64,000 bases of DNA from Vibrio aestuarianus (GCF_012395185.1 NZ_JAAZTU010000008.1:1-64000), one strand, 5' to 3'. Counted from the stretch's first letter, positions 18,001 to 29,449 are shown. The notes: generated by a model from the sequence alone, not told the origin. Numbers and translations are program-made.

Positions 18001-19638
18001 ATGCTTGCACAGACCCCAGAGACAGATTTAGCACAGAATGAAGAACACAATAGCGAAGCCAAGATTGAGCTTCGTGGTTCAATTGATCCACAACATCAAG
18101 CCATTTTCCCTGTTGAAGCCCAAACCTTCTTATCGAGCTTGTGTGCTAAATTTGCCGGCCGAGTTGATGAACTGCTTGCCACTCGAGAAGAGCGACAGGC
18201 TCAGATCGACGCTGGTGTGCTTCCTGACTTCCTAAAAGATACCCAAGATATTCGAGAGGGAAGCTGGAAAATTCTGGGGATCCCACAAGACTTACAAGAT
18301 CGCCGTGTTGAAATCACCGGACCTACAGACCGCAAAATGGTGATTAACGCACTGAACGCTAATGTCAAAGTTTTCATGGCTGATTTTGAAGACTCAATGT
18401 CACCGGCATGGGGGAAAGTATTGGATGGGCAAGTTAACCTTCGCGATGCGGTGAACGGAACTATTAGTTATACCAACCCCGACAATGGCAAGTGTTATCA
18501 GTTAGCAGAAAATCCAGCAGTACTGATTTGTCGTGTTAGAGGTTTGCACCTCAAAGAAAAACATGTTCAGTTTGAGGGACAGAGTATCCCGGGTTCACTG
18601 TTTGATTTTGCTCTGTATTTTTACAATAATTACAAAACGTTATTGAAAAAAGGCAGTGGTCCATATTTTTATTTGCCTAAATTACAAGCGTATCAAGAAG
18701 CGAAGTGGTGGAGTGATGTTTTCCACTTTACGGAAGAGTATTTCGGTCTAGAAACGGGAACCATAAAAGCCACGGTATTGATTGAAACTCTGCCTGCTGT
18801 ATTTGAAATGGATGAAATATTGTTCTCTCTCAAAGAGCATATTGTTGGTTTGAACTGCGGACGTTGGGATTACATCTTTAGCTACATTAAAACATTGAAA
18901 AACCACCCTGACCGAGTGTTGCCTGATCGCCAAGTGGTGACAATGGAAAAACCATTCCTCAATGCTTATTCAAGATTGCTGGTTTACACCTGCCATAAAC
19001 GTGGCGCGTTCGCGATGGGAGGTATGGCTGCCTTTATTCCGGCCAAAGATCCACAAGTTAATCAGCAAGTCCTAGATAAAATTCATCACGACAAATTACT
19101 AGAAGCAAACAATGGTCATGACGGTACATGGGTGGCTCATCCAGGGCTTGCGGATACGGCAAAAGCGGTTTTCGACCAAGTGCTTGGCGAACGCAGTAAT
19201 CAACTTGATGTGACGCGACTTTCTGATTCGCCTATCCACGCTCATGATCTTCTCGAGCCTTGTGAAGGGGAGCGTACAGAGCAAGGTATGAGACACAATA
19301 TTCGTGTTGCGCTGCAATATATTGAAGCTTGGATCTCCGGTAACGGCTGTGTGCCAATTTACGGATTGATGGAAGATGCCGCTACGGCAGAGATCTCGCG
19401 AGCATCTATATGGCAGTGGATTAAGCACGGCAAAACGCTAGATAACGGTCAAGTCGTCACTAAGGAGCTGTTTGAGCTGTATCTCGAACAAGAAATTGAG
19501 GTTGTTAAGTATGAGATTGGTGTTGAACGTTTTGCAGCAGGTCGATTTACCGAAGCCGCTCAACTCATGTCGCGTTTGACGACGAGTGATGAGCTAACCA
19601 ACTTTCTCACCGTTCCAGGTTATGACTACTTGGATTGA
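18001..19638 (+). CDS. aceB: Malate synthase A
   Basis: This encodes 545 residues, a full-length malate synthase A. It condenses glyoxylate with acetyl-CoA to malate in the second glyoxylate-shunt step. Diagnostic segments include VFMADFEDSMSP (acidic metal-site region), LICRVRGLHL, YFYLPKLQAY and LNCGRWDYIFSYIKTL. The region MGGMAAFIPAKDP follows. It has an AAGGAAG ribosome site before the ATG. aceA follows 143 bases downstream, and a long upstream region holds palindromic operators. Together they allow growth on acetate or fatty acids; a putative acetate transporter occurs later in the window. Confidence 0.96.
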   Translation: MLAQTPETDLAQNEEHNSEAKIELRGSIDPQHQAIFPVEAQTFLSSLCAKFAGRVDELLATREERQAQIDAGVLPDFLKDTQDIREGSWKILGIPQDLQDRRVEITGPTDRKMVINALNANVKVFMADFEDSMSPAWGKVLDGQVNLRDAVNGTISYTNPDNGKCYQLAENPAVLICRVRGLHLKEKHVQFEGQSIPGSLFDFALYFYNNYKTLLKKGSGPYFYLPKLQAYQEAKWWSDVFHFTEEYFGLETGTIKATVLIETLPAVFEMDEILFSLKEHIVGLNCGRWDYIFSYIKTLKNHPDRVLPDRQVVTMEKPFLNAYSRLLVYTCHKRGAFAMGGMAAFIPAKDPQVNQQVLDKIHHDKLLEANNGHDGTWVAHPGLADTAKAVFDQVLGERSNQLDVTRLSDSPIHAHDLLEPCEGERTEQGMRHNIRVALQYIEAWISGNGCVPIYGLMEDAATAEISRASIWQWIKHGKTLDNGQVVTKELFELYLEQEIEVVKYEIGVERFAAGRFTEAAQLMSRLTTSDELTNFLTVPGYDYLD

Positions 19639-19748
19639 TGAGACTTAAAACAATAAAAGCCTAATACATTAATAAACAAAACAATACACCAATAACGTGA
19701 ACAGTTTTCAAAAGCAGATCAGGATGTACTGCTGAGAAAAGGATGACA

Positions 19749-19762
19749 ATGCGCTTGCGCAT
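19749..19762. promoter_or_regulatory. Short palindromic hairpin before aceA
   Basis: ATGCGC and GCGCAT flank two T residues, 20 bases before the aceA start and next to its ribosome site (AAGAGGGA). It may influence aceA translation or mark mRNA processing between aceB and aceA. Confidence 0.35.
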
Positions 19763-19781
19763 CAAATAAGAGGGATAGAAC

Positions 19782-21092
19782 ATGACATTAACTCGCCGCC
19801 AACAAATTGAAGCTCTTGAAAAAGATTGGGCAACCAATCCGCGCTGGAAAAATGTAAAGCGTACTTATACTGCTGCTGAAGTGGTCGACCTACGTGGGTC
19901 TATTACACCGGCTAACACTATTGCCCAGCGTGGTGCTGATAAATTGTGGTCACTGGTCAACGGTAGCGCTAAAAAAGGTTATGTTAACTGTTTAGGTGCA
20001 CTAACGGGTGGTCAAGCTGTACAGCAAGCGAAAGCGGGTATCGAAGCCATTTATCTTTCAGGTTGGCAAGTTGCTGCGGATAATAATACCGCTTCAACCA
20101 TGTACCCTGATCAATCACTTTACCCCGTTGACTCTGTGCCATCAGTGGTAAAACGCATCAATAATTCATTTCGTCGCGCAGACCAAATTCAATGGGCTGG
20201 TGGTAAATCACCTGAAGATGAAGGTGGTATCGATTACTTCCTACCGATTGTTGCCGATGCGGAAGCGGGTTTTGGCGGTGTATTGAATGCTTATGAATTG
20301 ATGAAATCGATGATTGAAGCGGGCGCTGCGGGTGTCCATTTTGAAGACCAACTCGCCTCGGTTAAAAAATGTGGTCATATGGGCGGTAAAGTTCTAGTGC
20401 CGACCCAAGAAGCGGTGCAAAAACTGGTGGCAGCACGATTGGCCGCTGACGTGTCGGGTACTACAACGCTAGTGATTGCACGTACTGATGCAAACGCCGC
20501 TGATTTGCTGACTTCTGATTGTGACCCTTATGATCGTGATTTCATTCAAGGTGAGCGCACTCAAGAAGGTTTCTACCGAGTGAAAGCCGGGATCGACCAA
20601 GCAATCTCGCGCGGTTTGGCTTATGCGCCTTACGCTGATTTAGTTTGGTGTGAAACAGCGAAACCAGATTTGGAAGAAGCTCGTCAATTTGCAGAAGCAA
20701 TTCTTGCTGAATACCCAGACCAATTGCTTGCGTATAACTGCTCGCCTTCGTTTAACTGGGAGAAAAACCTAGATGCCGAGACGATCGCTCGTTTCCAACA
20801 AGAACTGTCAGATATGGGTTACAAGTACCAATTCATCACTTTAGCGGGCATTCACAACATGTGGTACAACATGTTTGAGTTAGCACATGCTTACGCGCAA
20901 GGTGAAGGTATGCGTCACTATGTTGAAAAAGTTCAGCGTCCTGAATTTGAAGCGGCCTCTAAAGGTTACACTTTCGTTGCACACCAACAAGAAGTGGGTA
21001 CAGGATACTTCGACCGCATGACAAACACCATTCAAGGTGGCAATTCTTCAGTGACCGCATTGACAGGTTCAACAGAAGAAGAGCAATTTTAA
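19782..21092 (+). CDS. aceA: Isocitrate lyase
   Basis: This encodes 436 residues, isocitrate lyase of the short bacterial type. It splits isocitrate into glyoxylate and succinate, the entry to the glyoxylate shunt. The catalytic loop [16 protein letters not shown] is intact, as are [23 protein letters not shown] and YNCSPSFNW. It ends close to the family consensus (TGSTEEEQF). A strong ribosome site, AAGAGGG, precedes the ATG. A strong terminator follows 88 bases after the stop. No isocitrate dehydrogenase kinase (aceK) gene follows, unlike E. coli. Confidence 0.97.
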   Translation: MTLTRRQQIEALEKDWATNPRWKNVKRTYTAAEVVDLRGSITPANTIAQRGADKLWSLVNGSAKKGYVNCLGALTGGQAVQQAKAGIEAIYLSGWQVAADNNTASTMYPDQSLYPVDSVPSVVKRINNSFRRADQIQWAGGKSPEDEGGIDYFLPIVADAEAGFGGVLNAYELMKSMIEAGAAGVHFEDQLASVKKCGHMGGKVLVPTQEAVQKLVAARLAADVSGTTTLVIARTDANAADLLTSDCDPYDRDFIQGERTQEGFYRVKAGIDQAISRGLAYAPYADLVWCETAKPDLEEARQFAEAILAEYPDQLLAYNCSPSFNWEKNLDAETIARFQQELSDMGYKYQFITLAGIHNMWYNMFELAHAYAQGEGMRHYVEKVQRPEFEAASKGYTFVAHQQEVGTGYFDRMTNTIQGGNSSVTALTGSTEEEQF

Positions 21093-21180
21093 GTCAACCA
21101 CTCCAAAGCCCAAGAATTGGAGTCTTTCCCTTATCGCCAGTCGGGGAAACCAGTAGAACAATAATCTGTGCAACACGTTT

Positions 21181-21204
21181 GAGCGGCGAAAGCCGCTCTT
21201 TTTT
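21181..21204 (+). terminator. aceA terminator
   Basis: GAGCGGC and GCCGCTC form a perfect 7-bp stem closed by a GAAA tetraloop and followed by six T residues. It is a textbook rho-independent terminator. Confidence 0.92.
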
Positions 21205-21229
21205 CTTTTTAGATCTTATTTTTTCGCGC

Positions 21230-21685
21230 TTACAAATCATTATCCACGTCTATCTCTTCGGGTTCACTTTCTTCTTGAAGCTCTAAGAGTGTTACTGCAA
21301 CACCAATAAAATCCGTGTCGGTGATGATGCCGACCAACTGTCCTTTATCAACCACTGGTAAGCAACCGACTTTATGCTTTTGCATATAGATAGCGCTTTC
21401 CTTTAGCCCCGCTTGTGGGTCAACGGACATAATTTCAGTATTCATCACTTCATATAATGGAGTGCTGAACGTATAAGATTGATCACTTGGTATTTTCTGT
21501 AGGCTAGATTCTTGGGCAGCAAGAATGTCACGGTGGGTGACAATCCCAAGTAGCTTCTTATGGGCATCGACTATAGGCACATGGCGAATGTCCAATGCTT
21601 CCATGGTGTGTTTAGCATCGGCAAGAGTGTGAGAGCGCAACAAAGTATGGGGGTTGCGAGTCATCATGTCTTCGATTTTGATCAT
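21230..21685 (-). CDS. Two-CBS-domain protein
   Basis: This encodes 151 residues made of two CBS domains (about 1-65 and 75-140). The paired motifs are MMTRNPHTLLRS with RHVPIVDAHKKLLGIVTHRDIL, and MNTEIMSVDP with GCLPVVDKGQLVGIITDTDFI. Such stand-alone Bateman modules usually bind adenine nucleotides and regulate a partner. No enzyme domain is attached and the target is unknown. I chose the ATG at 21685, 6 bases after a GAAGGAG ribosome site, rather than the upstream in-frame ATG at 21718. The tail is strongly acidic. It is convergent with aceA and divergent from queA. Confidence 0.85.
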   Translation of the reverse strand: MIKIEDMMTRNPHTLLRSHTLADAKHTMEALDIRHVPIVDAHKKLLGIVTHRDILAAQESSLQKIPSDQSYTFSTPLYEVMNTEIMSVDPQAGLKESAIYMQKHKVGCLPVVDKGQLVGIITDTDFIGVAVTLLELQEESEPEEIDVDNDL

Positions 21686-21831
21686 AACCAACTCCTTCTT
21701 ATTATTTGTCTCCTTCAACTATAGGTTTTTTTGGGCAAAATGTTTGAGAGTTGAATCTGTTTTTACTTTGATGAGTGGTTAAAAGTAACCCACCATTTTC
21801 ATTTTTAATTACATTAAATTTGTATCTTGAT

Positions 21832-21861
21832 CTGACGGTGGAACAACTTTCCGTATATACT
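21832..21861 (+). promoter_or_regulatory. Candidate queA promoter
   Basis: A -35-like CTGACG (21832-21837) and a -10 TATACT (21856-21861) are separated by 18 bp. They lie 52 bases before the queA ATG and fit a sigma-70 promoter. Confidence 0.45.
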
Positions 21862-21913
21862 AGCGCGCTTAAAAAATTACGTTGTCCACCCAAAAGCGAA
21901 CAAGACTAGAACT

Positions 21914-22966
21914 ATGCAAGTTTCCGATTTTCACTTTGAACTTCCAGATGAGCTTATCGCTCGTTACCCAAAAGCGGAGCGTACAGCCAGCCGACTACTT
22001 CAGTTAGACGGCAACAGTGGTGAGCTTATCGACGGCTCATTTAAAGACGTTGTTGACCGAGTTCAAGCTGGTGATCTGTTGGTGTTCAATAACACACGAG
22101 TGATTCCTGCTCGTATGTTTGGCCGTAAAGCTTCTGGCGGTAAATTAGAAGTACTCGTTGAACGTATGTTAGATGAACATACCATTTTGGCGCATGTTCG
22201 CTCATCTAAACCGCCAAAACCAGGTAGTGAGCTCTATTTGGGTGAGAATGATGAATACCATGCACAAATGGTTGCTCGTCATGATGCTTTATTTGAAATT
22301 CGTTTTACTGCACAAACGGCAGTGCTCGACATTTTAAATCAGATTGGTCACATGCCATTACCACCGTATATTGACCGACCAGACGAAGATACCGATAAAG
22401 AACGCTATCAAACGGTATATAACCAGAAGCCTGGCGCTGTGGCAGCCCCGACCGCGGGATTACACTTTGATGAAGCGTTACTGGAACAAATTAAGGCCAA
22501 AGGTGTCGAATTTGCTTACGTCACCTTGCATGTCGGCGCTGGAACATTCCAACCAGTGCGAGTAGATAACATTAACGATCACCACATGCATGCGGAATAC
22601 GTTGAAGTTCCTCAAGAGGTTGTTGATGCAATTGCAGCAACGAAAGCACGCGGTGGTCGCGTGATTGCGGTTGGTACGACATCAGTTCGTTCATTAGAAA
22701 GTGCTGCGCAAGATGCTTTGAAAAATGGTACCGAATTAGTGCCATTTTTTGGTGATACTGAAATATTCATCTTCCCAGGATATGAATACCAGTTGGTCGA
22801 CTGCTTAATCACTAACTTCCACTTGCCAGAATCGACACTGATTATGTTAGTAAGTGCCTTTGCCAGCTACGAATATACTATGGCGGCTTATGCACATGCT
22901 GTGAAGAATGAATATCGCTTCTTTAGCTACGGTGATGCGATGTTTATTACCAAGAAAACCAATTAA
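21914..22966 (+). CDS. queA: S-adenosylmethionine:tRNA ribosyltransferase-isomerase QueA
   Basis: This encodes 350 residues, the normal QueA length. The enzyme transfers the ribosyl group of SAM to 7-aminomethyl-7-deazaguanine in tRNA to form epoxyqueuosine. Family motifs include [12 protein letters not shown] at the start and [14 protein letters not shown]. Later come [23 protein letters not shown] and [16 protein letters not shown]. tgt follows after a 129-base gap with its own structured leader, and yajC-secDF follow, the common gammaproteobacterial order. A promoter-like pair precedes the gene. Confidence 0.97.
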   Translation: MQVSDFHFELPDELIARYPKAERTASRLLQLDGNSGELIDGSFKDVVDRVQAGDLLVFNNTRVIPARMFGRKASGGKLEVLVERMLDEHTILAHVRSSKPPKPGSELYLGENDEYHAQMVARHDALFEIRFTAQTAVLDILNQIGHMPLPPYIDRPDEDTDKERYQTVYNQKPGAVAAPTAGLHFDEALLEQIKAKGVEFAYVTLHVGAGTFQPVRVDNINDHHMHAEYVEVPQEVVDAIAATKARGGRVIAVGTTSVRSLESAAQDALKNGTELVPFFGDTEIFIFPGYEYQLVDCLITNFHLPESTLIMLVSAFASYEYTMAAYAHAVKNEYRFFSYGDAMFITKKTN

Positions 22967-22987
22967 CGAGTGCTAGCAGTAGGCTAG

Positions 22988-24226
<1,239 letters not shown>

Positions 24227-24344
24227 TAGCTAAATCAACATTACCAGGCTGTATTATTTATGATTTGTGAAGTTGTAAACTTGAAATCGAGATGATGCAG
24301 CCCAATAGATTCAACATCAACAATAATTTAGAGGACGTTTCTCA

Positions 24345-24677
24345 ATGAGTTTAATTTCTGTAGCACACGCAGCAGGTGAAGGTGCACCACAAGGTGGCGG
24401 TTTTGAAATGCTAATCATGCTTGGCATGTTCGCGGTTATCTTTTACTTCATGATCTACCGCCCACAAGCAAAGCGTGTAAAAGAGCACAAAAGCTTAATG
24501 GCTGCGATGGGTAAAGGCGATGAAGTGCTAACTAGCGGTGGTCTAGTTGGTAAAATCACTAAAATCGCAGAAGATAGCGACTACATCACTATCGAGCTAA
24601 ACGCGAACAATGAAATTGTGATCAAAAAAGATTTCGTTACTGCAGTGTTACCAAAAGGTACGCTTAAGTCTCTATAA
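24345..24677 (+). CDS. yajC: Sec translocon accessory protein YajC
   Basis: This encodes 110 residues with one membrane helix (about 19-40, MLIMLGMFAVIFYFMIYRPQ). It ends in the conserved RPQAKRVKEHKSLM and a small cytoplasmic domain (DEVLTSGGLVGKI). YajC forms the SecDF-YajC complex with the two genes that follow. It lies 21 bases before secD, with an AGAGGA ribosome site for itself. Confidence 0.96.
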   Translation: MSLISVAHAAGEGAPQGGGFEMLIMLGMFAVIFYFMIYRPQAKRVKEHKSLMAAMGKGDEVLTSGGLVGKITKIAEDSDYITIELNANNEIVIKKDFVTAVLPKGTLKSL

Positions 24678-24698
24678 AACAGCTAGAGGATCCTCGCT

Positions 24699-26555
24699 GT
24701 GCTAAACCGTTATCCGTTATGGAAGTATTTATTGGTAGTGTTTGCCATTGCCATTTCCGCTTTATATGCACTTCCAAATATCTACGGTGAAGATCCGGCT
24801 ATTCAAGTTACAGGGGCGCGTGGCGCCTCTGTAGATATGTCAACGCTGGATGCTGTCACCAATGCTCTTGATAAAGAGAGCCTTTCTCATAAATCCATTG
24901 CTTTAGAAAATGGATCAATTCTTGTTCGATTTAACGATACTGATACACAAATTAGTGCTCGTGACATCATTAGTGAAGCGTTAGGCAAAGATACTATCGT
25001 TGCACTGAACCTTGCTCCTTCTACACCTAGTTGGCTGGAATCTATTGGTGCTGCACCAATGAAGCTTGGTCTTGACTTGCGTGGTGGTGTTCACTTCTTA
25101 ATGGAAGTGGATATGGATGCGGCAATGGAAAAATTGTCAGGACAACAAGAAGAAGCTTTTCGTAGTGAACTTCGTGATGAAAAAATTCGTTACCGCGCTA
25201 TTCGTACAGTAGGTAACGATACCGTTGAGGTAACTCTGCGTGATGCAGAGCAACTTGAACAATCGAAAGCGACACTGGCTTCAAAACACCCTGACATGAC
25301 GTTTGCTGAGTCTGATGCTAACGGACGATTTATCTTAACCGCTAAATTTACCGAGCAACGTTTACAAGAAATTCGTAATTATGCCGTTGAGCAGAACATT
25401 ACGATTTTACGTAATCGTGTGAATGAACTTGGGGTCGCTGAGCCTTTGGTTCAACGCCAAGGTGCAAGCCGCATTGTGGTTGAACTTCCTGGTGTTCAAG
25501 ACACAGCTCGTGCTAAAGAAATTTTAGGGGCAACAGCAACCCTTGAGTTCCGCGAAGTTGATGACAAAGCGGATTTAGCGGCAGCTGCTTCAGGTCGTGT
25601 TCCTGCAGGTAGCGAAATTAAGTTCGACCGTAATCAGCGCCCTGTGGTGTTGAAAAAGCGTGTGATTCTAGGTGGTGCGAGCATTACTGATGCAAGCTCA
25701 AGCACCGATGAATACGGACGCCCGCAAGTTAACATCTCACTAGATAGTGAAGGTGGTAATAAAATGTCAGCGTTCTCTAAAAAGAACATTGGCAAGTTGA
25801 TGGCAACCGTTTTTGCAGAATACAAAGACAGTGGTCGTAAGACTCCGGAAGGCAAAGTGATCCTTGCTAAGCAAGAAGAAGTGATCAACCAAGCGACGAT
25901 TCAGTCAGCGCTAGGTCGTAACTTCCGTATTACTGGCATTGATTCTGTGGCTGAAGCGCACAACTTAGCATTATTGTTGCGAGCGGGGGCACTGATTGCA
26001 CCGATCTCTATTGTTGAAGAGCGTACGATTGGTCCATCAATGGGGCAACAAAATATCGACATGGGTGTGCAAGCGTGTATCTGGGGCATGGTGGCGGTTA
26101 TGCTGTTTACGCTGCTTTACTACCGTGGATTTGGTCTTATTGCCAACATCGCGCTGATGGCTAACCTAGTACTGATTATCGGTGTAATGTCGATGATTCC
26201 TGGGGCCACTATGACGCTACCAGGTATCGCAGGTATTGTATTAACAGTGGGTATGGCGGTTGATGCGAACGTACTGATCTTTGAGCGTATTCGCGAAGAG
26301 CTTCGAGAAGGGCGCAACCCGCAGCAAGCTATCCACCAAGGTTATGCGAATGCATTCAGTACCATTGCCGATGCTAACATTACTACGCTGATTACAGCGA
26401 TCATCTTGTTCGCTGTGGGCACGGGGGCCATTAAAGGCTTCGCCGTCACACTTTCTATCGGTATTTTAACTTCTATGTTCACCGCTATTATTGGGACTCG
26501 CTGTATTGTGAACCTGTTATACGGTGGTAAACGTATCAAAAAACTGTCGATCTAA
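24699..26555 (+). CDS. secD: Protein translocase subunit SecD
   Basis: This encodes 618 residues. SecD with SecF uses the proton gradient to pull exported proteins through SecYEG. The first membrane helix (about 7-27) is followed by a large periplasmic region beginning [13 protein letters not shown] and containing [13 protein letters not shown]. Six C-terminal helices span about 455-610, with the conserved [21 protein letters not shown]. The start codon is GTG. The length matches E. coli SecD (615). The gene lies between yajC and secF in one operon. Confidence 0.97.
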   Translation: MLNRYPLWKYLLVVFAIAISALYALPNIYGEDPAIQVTGARGASVDMSTLDAVTNALDKESLSHKSIALENGSILVRFNDTDTQISARDIISEALGKDTIVALNLAPSTPSWLESIGAAPMKLGLDLRGGVHFLMEVDMDAAMEKLSGQQEEAFRSELRDEKIRYRAIRTVGNDTVEVTLRDAEQLEQSKATLASKHPDMTFAESDANGRFILTAKFTEQRLQEIRNYAVEQNITILRNRVNELGVAEPLVQRQGASRIVVELPGVQDTARAKEILGATATLEFREVDDKADLAAAASGRVPAGSEIKFDRNQRPVVLKKRVILGGASITDASSSTDEYGRPQVNISLDSEGGNKMSAFSKKNIGKLMATVFAEYKDSGRKTPEGKVILAKQEEVINQATIQSALGRNFRITGIDSVAEAHNLALLLRAGALIAPISIVEERTIGPSMGQQNIDMGVQACIWGMVAVMLFTLLYYRGFGLIANIALMANLVLIIGVMSMIPGATMTLPGIAGIVLTVGMAVDANVLIFERIREELREGRNPQQAIHQGYANAFSTIADANITTLITAIILFAVGTGAIKGFAVTLSIGILTSMFTAIIGTRCIVNLLYGGKRIKKLSI

Positions 26556-26569
26556 GGCTAGGAATTATT

Positions 26570-27517
26570 ATGTTTCAGATTCTAAAAGCAGATAAAACGA
26601 TCGACTTTATGCGTTGGTCGAAGTTAGCGTTTATTTTCTCAATTTTGATGATAGGTGCTTCACTCTTTACACTTTCAACTAAATGGTTGAATTGGGGTTT
26701 AGATTTTACTGGCGGAACTTTAATTGAAGTTGGCTTTGAACAGCCTGCTAACCTTGAAGATATCCGTGGCGCACTTGAAGCGAAAGGGTTTGGTGATGCA
26801 ACTGTGCAGAACTTTGGCTCTGCGCGTGAGGTGATGGTTCGTTTGCGTCCTCGCGACAATGTCGCGGGTGAAACACTTGGCAACCAGATCCTTTCAGCTA
26901 TCAAAGAAGGAACTGGTAGTAGTGTTGAGATGCGCCGTATTGAGTTTGTTGGGCCAAACGTGGGTGATGAGTTGGCTGAAGCGGGTGGTTTAGCCATTCT
27001 TGCTTCTCTAATTTGTATCCTGCTCTATGTGTCTATGCGCTTTGAATGGCGTTTAGCGGCAGGGGCGGTTTTGGCTTTGGCGCACGACGTTATCATTACT
27101 CTTGGCATATTTTCTATTATGCAAATTGAGGTTGATCTGACTATTGTGGCAGCACTGCTGACGGTGGTGGGTTACTCGCTCAACGATACCATCGTTGTAT
27201 TTGACCGTATCCGTGAAAACTTCCGCAAATTGCGTAAAGGTGATTCCGCGGAAATTATGAACAGCTCAATCACCCAAACATTAAGCCGTACATTAATTAC
27301 ATCCGGTACGACTTTGCTAGTAGTTATTGCACTGTTTGTGCAGGGCGGTGCCAACATTCATGGTTTTGCAACGGCATTGCTATTGGGTATCACTGTTGGT
27401 ACTTACTCTTCAATCTATGTTGCGTCTGCACTGGCATTGAAATTGGGTATCACACGTGAGCACTTACTTCCACCTCAAGTGGAAAAAGAAGGTGCTGAGT
27501 TTGACGAACTCCCTTAG
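26570..27517 (+). CDS. secF: Protein translocase subunit SecF
   Basis: This encodes 315 residues with the SecF layout: a first membrane helix near 17-37, a periplasmic domain with GLDFTGGTLIEVGF, and five helices towards the C-terminus. The family hallmark GYSLNDTIVVFDRIREN is intact. It partners SecD and YajC. It lies 14 bases after secD and ends the operon. A dispersed-repeat-like palindrome and a strong terminator follow. Confidence 0.97.
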   Translation: MFQILKADKTIDFMRWSKLAFIFSILMIGASLFTLSTKWLNWGLDFTGGTLIEVGFEQPANLEDIRGALEAKGFGDATVQNFGSAREVMVRLRPRDNVAGETLGNQILSAIKEGTGSSVEMRRIEFVGPNVGDELAEAGGLAILASLICILLYVSMRFEWRLAAGAVLALAHDVIITLGIFSIMQIEVDLTIVAALLTVVGYSLNDTIVVFDRIRENFRKLRKGDSAEIMNSSITQTLSRTLITSGTTLLVVIALFVQGGANIHGFATALLLGITVGTYSSIYVASALALKLGITREHLLPPQVEKEGAEFDELP

Positions 27518-27521
27518 AGTT

Positions 27522-27550
27522 ATACCTGCAACTTCAAGTTATTTGGGTAT
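27522..27550. repeat. 29-bp imperfect palindrome after secF
   Basis: ATACC...GGTAT flank AACTTCAAGTT in a 29-bp imperfect palindrome immediately after the secF stop. It resembles short dispersed intergenic palindromes that I recall from Vibrio and enterobacterial genomes (the ATACCCAAA...CAAGTTGCAGG type). No second copy is seen in this window. Confidence 0.4.
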
Positions 27551-27580
27551 GTCTTGATTACTAAAAATCATTTAAACGCC

Positions 27581-27610
27581 AAAAGCCGCAGAAAATTCTG
27601 CGGCTTTTTT
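27581..27610 (+). terminator. secF operon terminator
   Basis: AGCCGCAGAA and TTCTGCGGCT form a perfect 10-bp stem with a minimal loop and a six-T tail. Confidence 0.9.
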
Positions 27611-27644
27611 CTAATGTGAAATTGGTATGATACTTAAGGTAAAG

Positions 27645-27676
27645 AAAAAGCCTCGTATATTGCTATACGAGGCTTG
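27645..27676 (-). terminator. suhB terminator
   Basis: On the minus strand AAGCCTCGTATA and TATACGAGGCTT form a stem followed by a T run. It lies ~40 bases after the suhB stop codon. Confidence 0.8.
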
Positions 27677-27714
27677 AATCAGCTGTGACGGAGCTTGATA
27701 CTGTTCAGTGCAAT

Positions 27715-28518
27715 CTATTTAAGGATAGCGCTGTTACCGTTTTCGCGGATGTGTTTAAGAATTGATTTTACGCCGCGAGCACTTGAGCCAACGATATTAC
27801 CAGACTTCATGTAGTCAGTACCGCCAGCAAAGTCAGTCAGGATAACACCAGCTTCACGAGCGATTAGCTCACCAGCAGCCATATCCCAAGGTTTCAAGCC
27901 CAATTCGAAGTAACCATCAACACGGTTTGCTGCTAGGTAACATAAATCTAGAGCTGGGGAACCTGTACGACGGAAATCCGCACATTCAACAAAAAGAGCA
28001 GACATAATCTTCATGAAAGATTCAGAGTGTTGTTTTTGTTTGAATGGGAAGCCTGTAGCCAGTACCGCACCTTGAAGATCTTTCAATTGCTTAACACGGA
28101 TACGAGAGTTGTTTAGTTGTGCACCAGAACCACGTTGAGCGGTAAATAGCTCGTTACGCATTGGGTCATAAACACAAGCAACTTCTGTTTTTCCTTTGAT
28201 ACGAACAGCGATAGAAACCGCGAAGTGAGGTAAACCTTTTACAAAGTTTGTGTTGCCATCCAGTGGGTCGATGATCCATTGAACGTCCTTATCTTTACCG
28301 TCGATAAGACCGTTTTCTTCAGCAACGATACAGTGTTCTGGGTAAGAACTCTTGATTGTATCTATGATCATAGCTTCTGCTTCTTTGTCTACGTTAGTAA
28401 CAAAGTCATTAGTGCCTTTCTGAGTGGTTTCGATTTTCTCAGCGTTTTCTAGCGATTTAGCAATATGATTGCCAGCTTTTCGCGCAGCGCGAATAGCTAT
28501 GTTTAGCATTGGATGCAT
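27715..28518 (-). CDS. suhB: SuhB, inositol-monophosphatase family / rRNA antitermination factor
   Basis: This encodes 267 residues, the same length as E. coli SuhB, which dephosphorylates inositol-1-phosphate and also joins the Nus complex on rRNA operons. Metal-site residues are present: EE in IVAEENG, Asp84 and Asp87 in DPLDG, and Asp in KPWDMAAGE. Residue 89, the Thr of the DPLDGTTN motif that activates the attacking water, is Asn here (codon AAC at 28254-28252). This could weaken phosphatase activity while leaving the Nus role intact. It is divergent from trmJ, and an IscR-like box lies in the shared region. Confidence 0.95.
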   Translation of the reverse strand: MHPMLNIAIRAARKAGNHIAKSLENAEKIETTQKGTNDFVTNVDKEAEAMIIDTIKSSYPEHCIVAEENGLIDGKDKDVQWIIDPLDGNTNFVKGLPHFAVSIAVRIKGKTEVACVYDPMRNELFTAQRGSGAQLNNSRIRVKQLKDLQGAVLATGFPFKQKQHSESFMKIMSALFVECADFRRTGSPALDLCYLAANRVDGYFELGLKPWDMAAGELIAREAGVILTDFAGGTDYMKSGNIVGSSARGVKSILKHIRENGNSAILK

Positions 28519-28629
28519 ACAGTTTTCCCAACGGATGTTAAAGAACGAAAAAGCGGGCGGCAGTATACCAAATTTTTATTAAAAAGGAAGTGGTTATTTT
28601 TTGCTCGTTCGGTCTTGTATCACACAAGG

Positions 28630-28650
28630 ACCTGACTATTTTGGTCAGGT
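28630..28650. promoter_or_regulatory. IscR type-1-like box between suhB and trmJ
   Basis: ACCTGAC-N7-GTCAGGT with spacer TATTTTG matches all but one position of the type-1 IscR pattern ASYYGAC-TRWWWYA-GTCRRST. It has the same 7-7-7 layout as the two boxes before iscR. It lies 45 bases before the trmJ start and ~110 before suhB, so IscR may control one or both. Confidence 0.55.
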
Positions 28651-28695
28651 TTATGTTAATATCTCGGCGTTTTAATTTTATTGGTGTTATGTGCA

Positions 28696-29424
28696 ATGTT
28701 AGACAATGTAAAAGTCGTTTTGGTGGGCACTTCTCATTCTGGAAATATTGGCTCTGCGGCCCGTGCAATGAAAGTGATGGGGCTGAGCAAAATGGTTTTG
28801 GTTGCGCCGCAATGCGAAGTTGACGCTCAAGCGATTGCTTTAGCTGCGGGCGCTAGCGACATCGCGCTAAATGCAGAAATTGTTGAAACATTAGACCAAG
28901 CCGTTGAAAACTGTGGTTTGGTGGTGGGTTCAAGTGCTCGCTCTCGTACATTAGAATGGCCAATGCTTGAGCCGCGAGAATGCGGTGAGAAATTTGCAAT
29001 TGAGGGTCAACAGCATCCTGTCGCGTTGGTGTTTGGTCGCGAACGAACGGGCTTAACTAACGAAGAGCTGCAAAAGTGTCATTTCCACGTCTGTATTCCT
29101 GCTAACCCAGAATACAGTTCTTTGAACTTAGCAATGGCAGTGCAAACCTTGAGCTACGAGATTCGTATTGCGCATTTGGATTACGAGAAAAAGGGTTATC
29201 CATCGCAGCCTCAAGAAGTTTACTCACGTCACAATGAGCTAGAAATGTTTTATGAGCACCTTGAAAAGGTGATTACTCAAACCCAATTTATCTCTAAAGA
29301 ACAGCCCGGTCAGGTAATGAATAAACTTCGTCGTCTATTCAGTCGTGCACGTCCTGAAGCTCAAGAAATCAATATATTACGCGGTATTCTAACGTCAATT
29401 GAAAAGCATAGCACTACTAAGTAA
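28696..29424 (+). CDS. trmJ: tRNA (cytidine/uridine-2'-O-)-methyltransferase TrmJ
   Basis: This encodes 242 residues, a SPOUT methyltransferase that methylates the 2'-O of C32/U32 in tRNA. The SAM-binding knot segments are intact: [51 protein letters not shown] and [17 protein letters not shown]. The C-terminal [17 protein letters not shown] is typical. I chose the ATG at 28696 (MLDNVKVVL); an in-frame TTG at 28681 would add five residues. It precedes iscR, as in E. coli. An IscR-like box overlaps its promoter region. Confidence 0.96.
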   Translation: MLDNVKVVLVGTSHSGNIGSAARAMKVMGLSKMVLVAPQCEVDAQAIALAAGASDIALNAEIVETLDQAVENCGLVVGSSARSRTLEWPMLEPRECGEKFAIEGQQHPVALVFGRERTGLTNEELQKCHFHVCIPANPEYSSLNLAMAVQTLSYEIRIAHLDYEKKGYPSQPQEVYSRHNELEMFYEHLEKVITQTQFISKEQPGQVMNKLRRLFSRARPEAQEINILRGILTSIEKHSTTK

Positions 29425-29449
29425 TTAACCTCTTTTATTAAATGGTTAA

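Noticed and set aside
21702..21893. Minus-strand ORF between the CBS gene and queA
   Set aside because: It covers the queA promoter region and has no family match or ribosome site.
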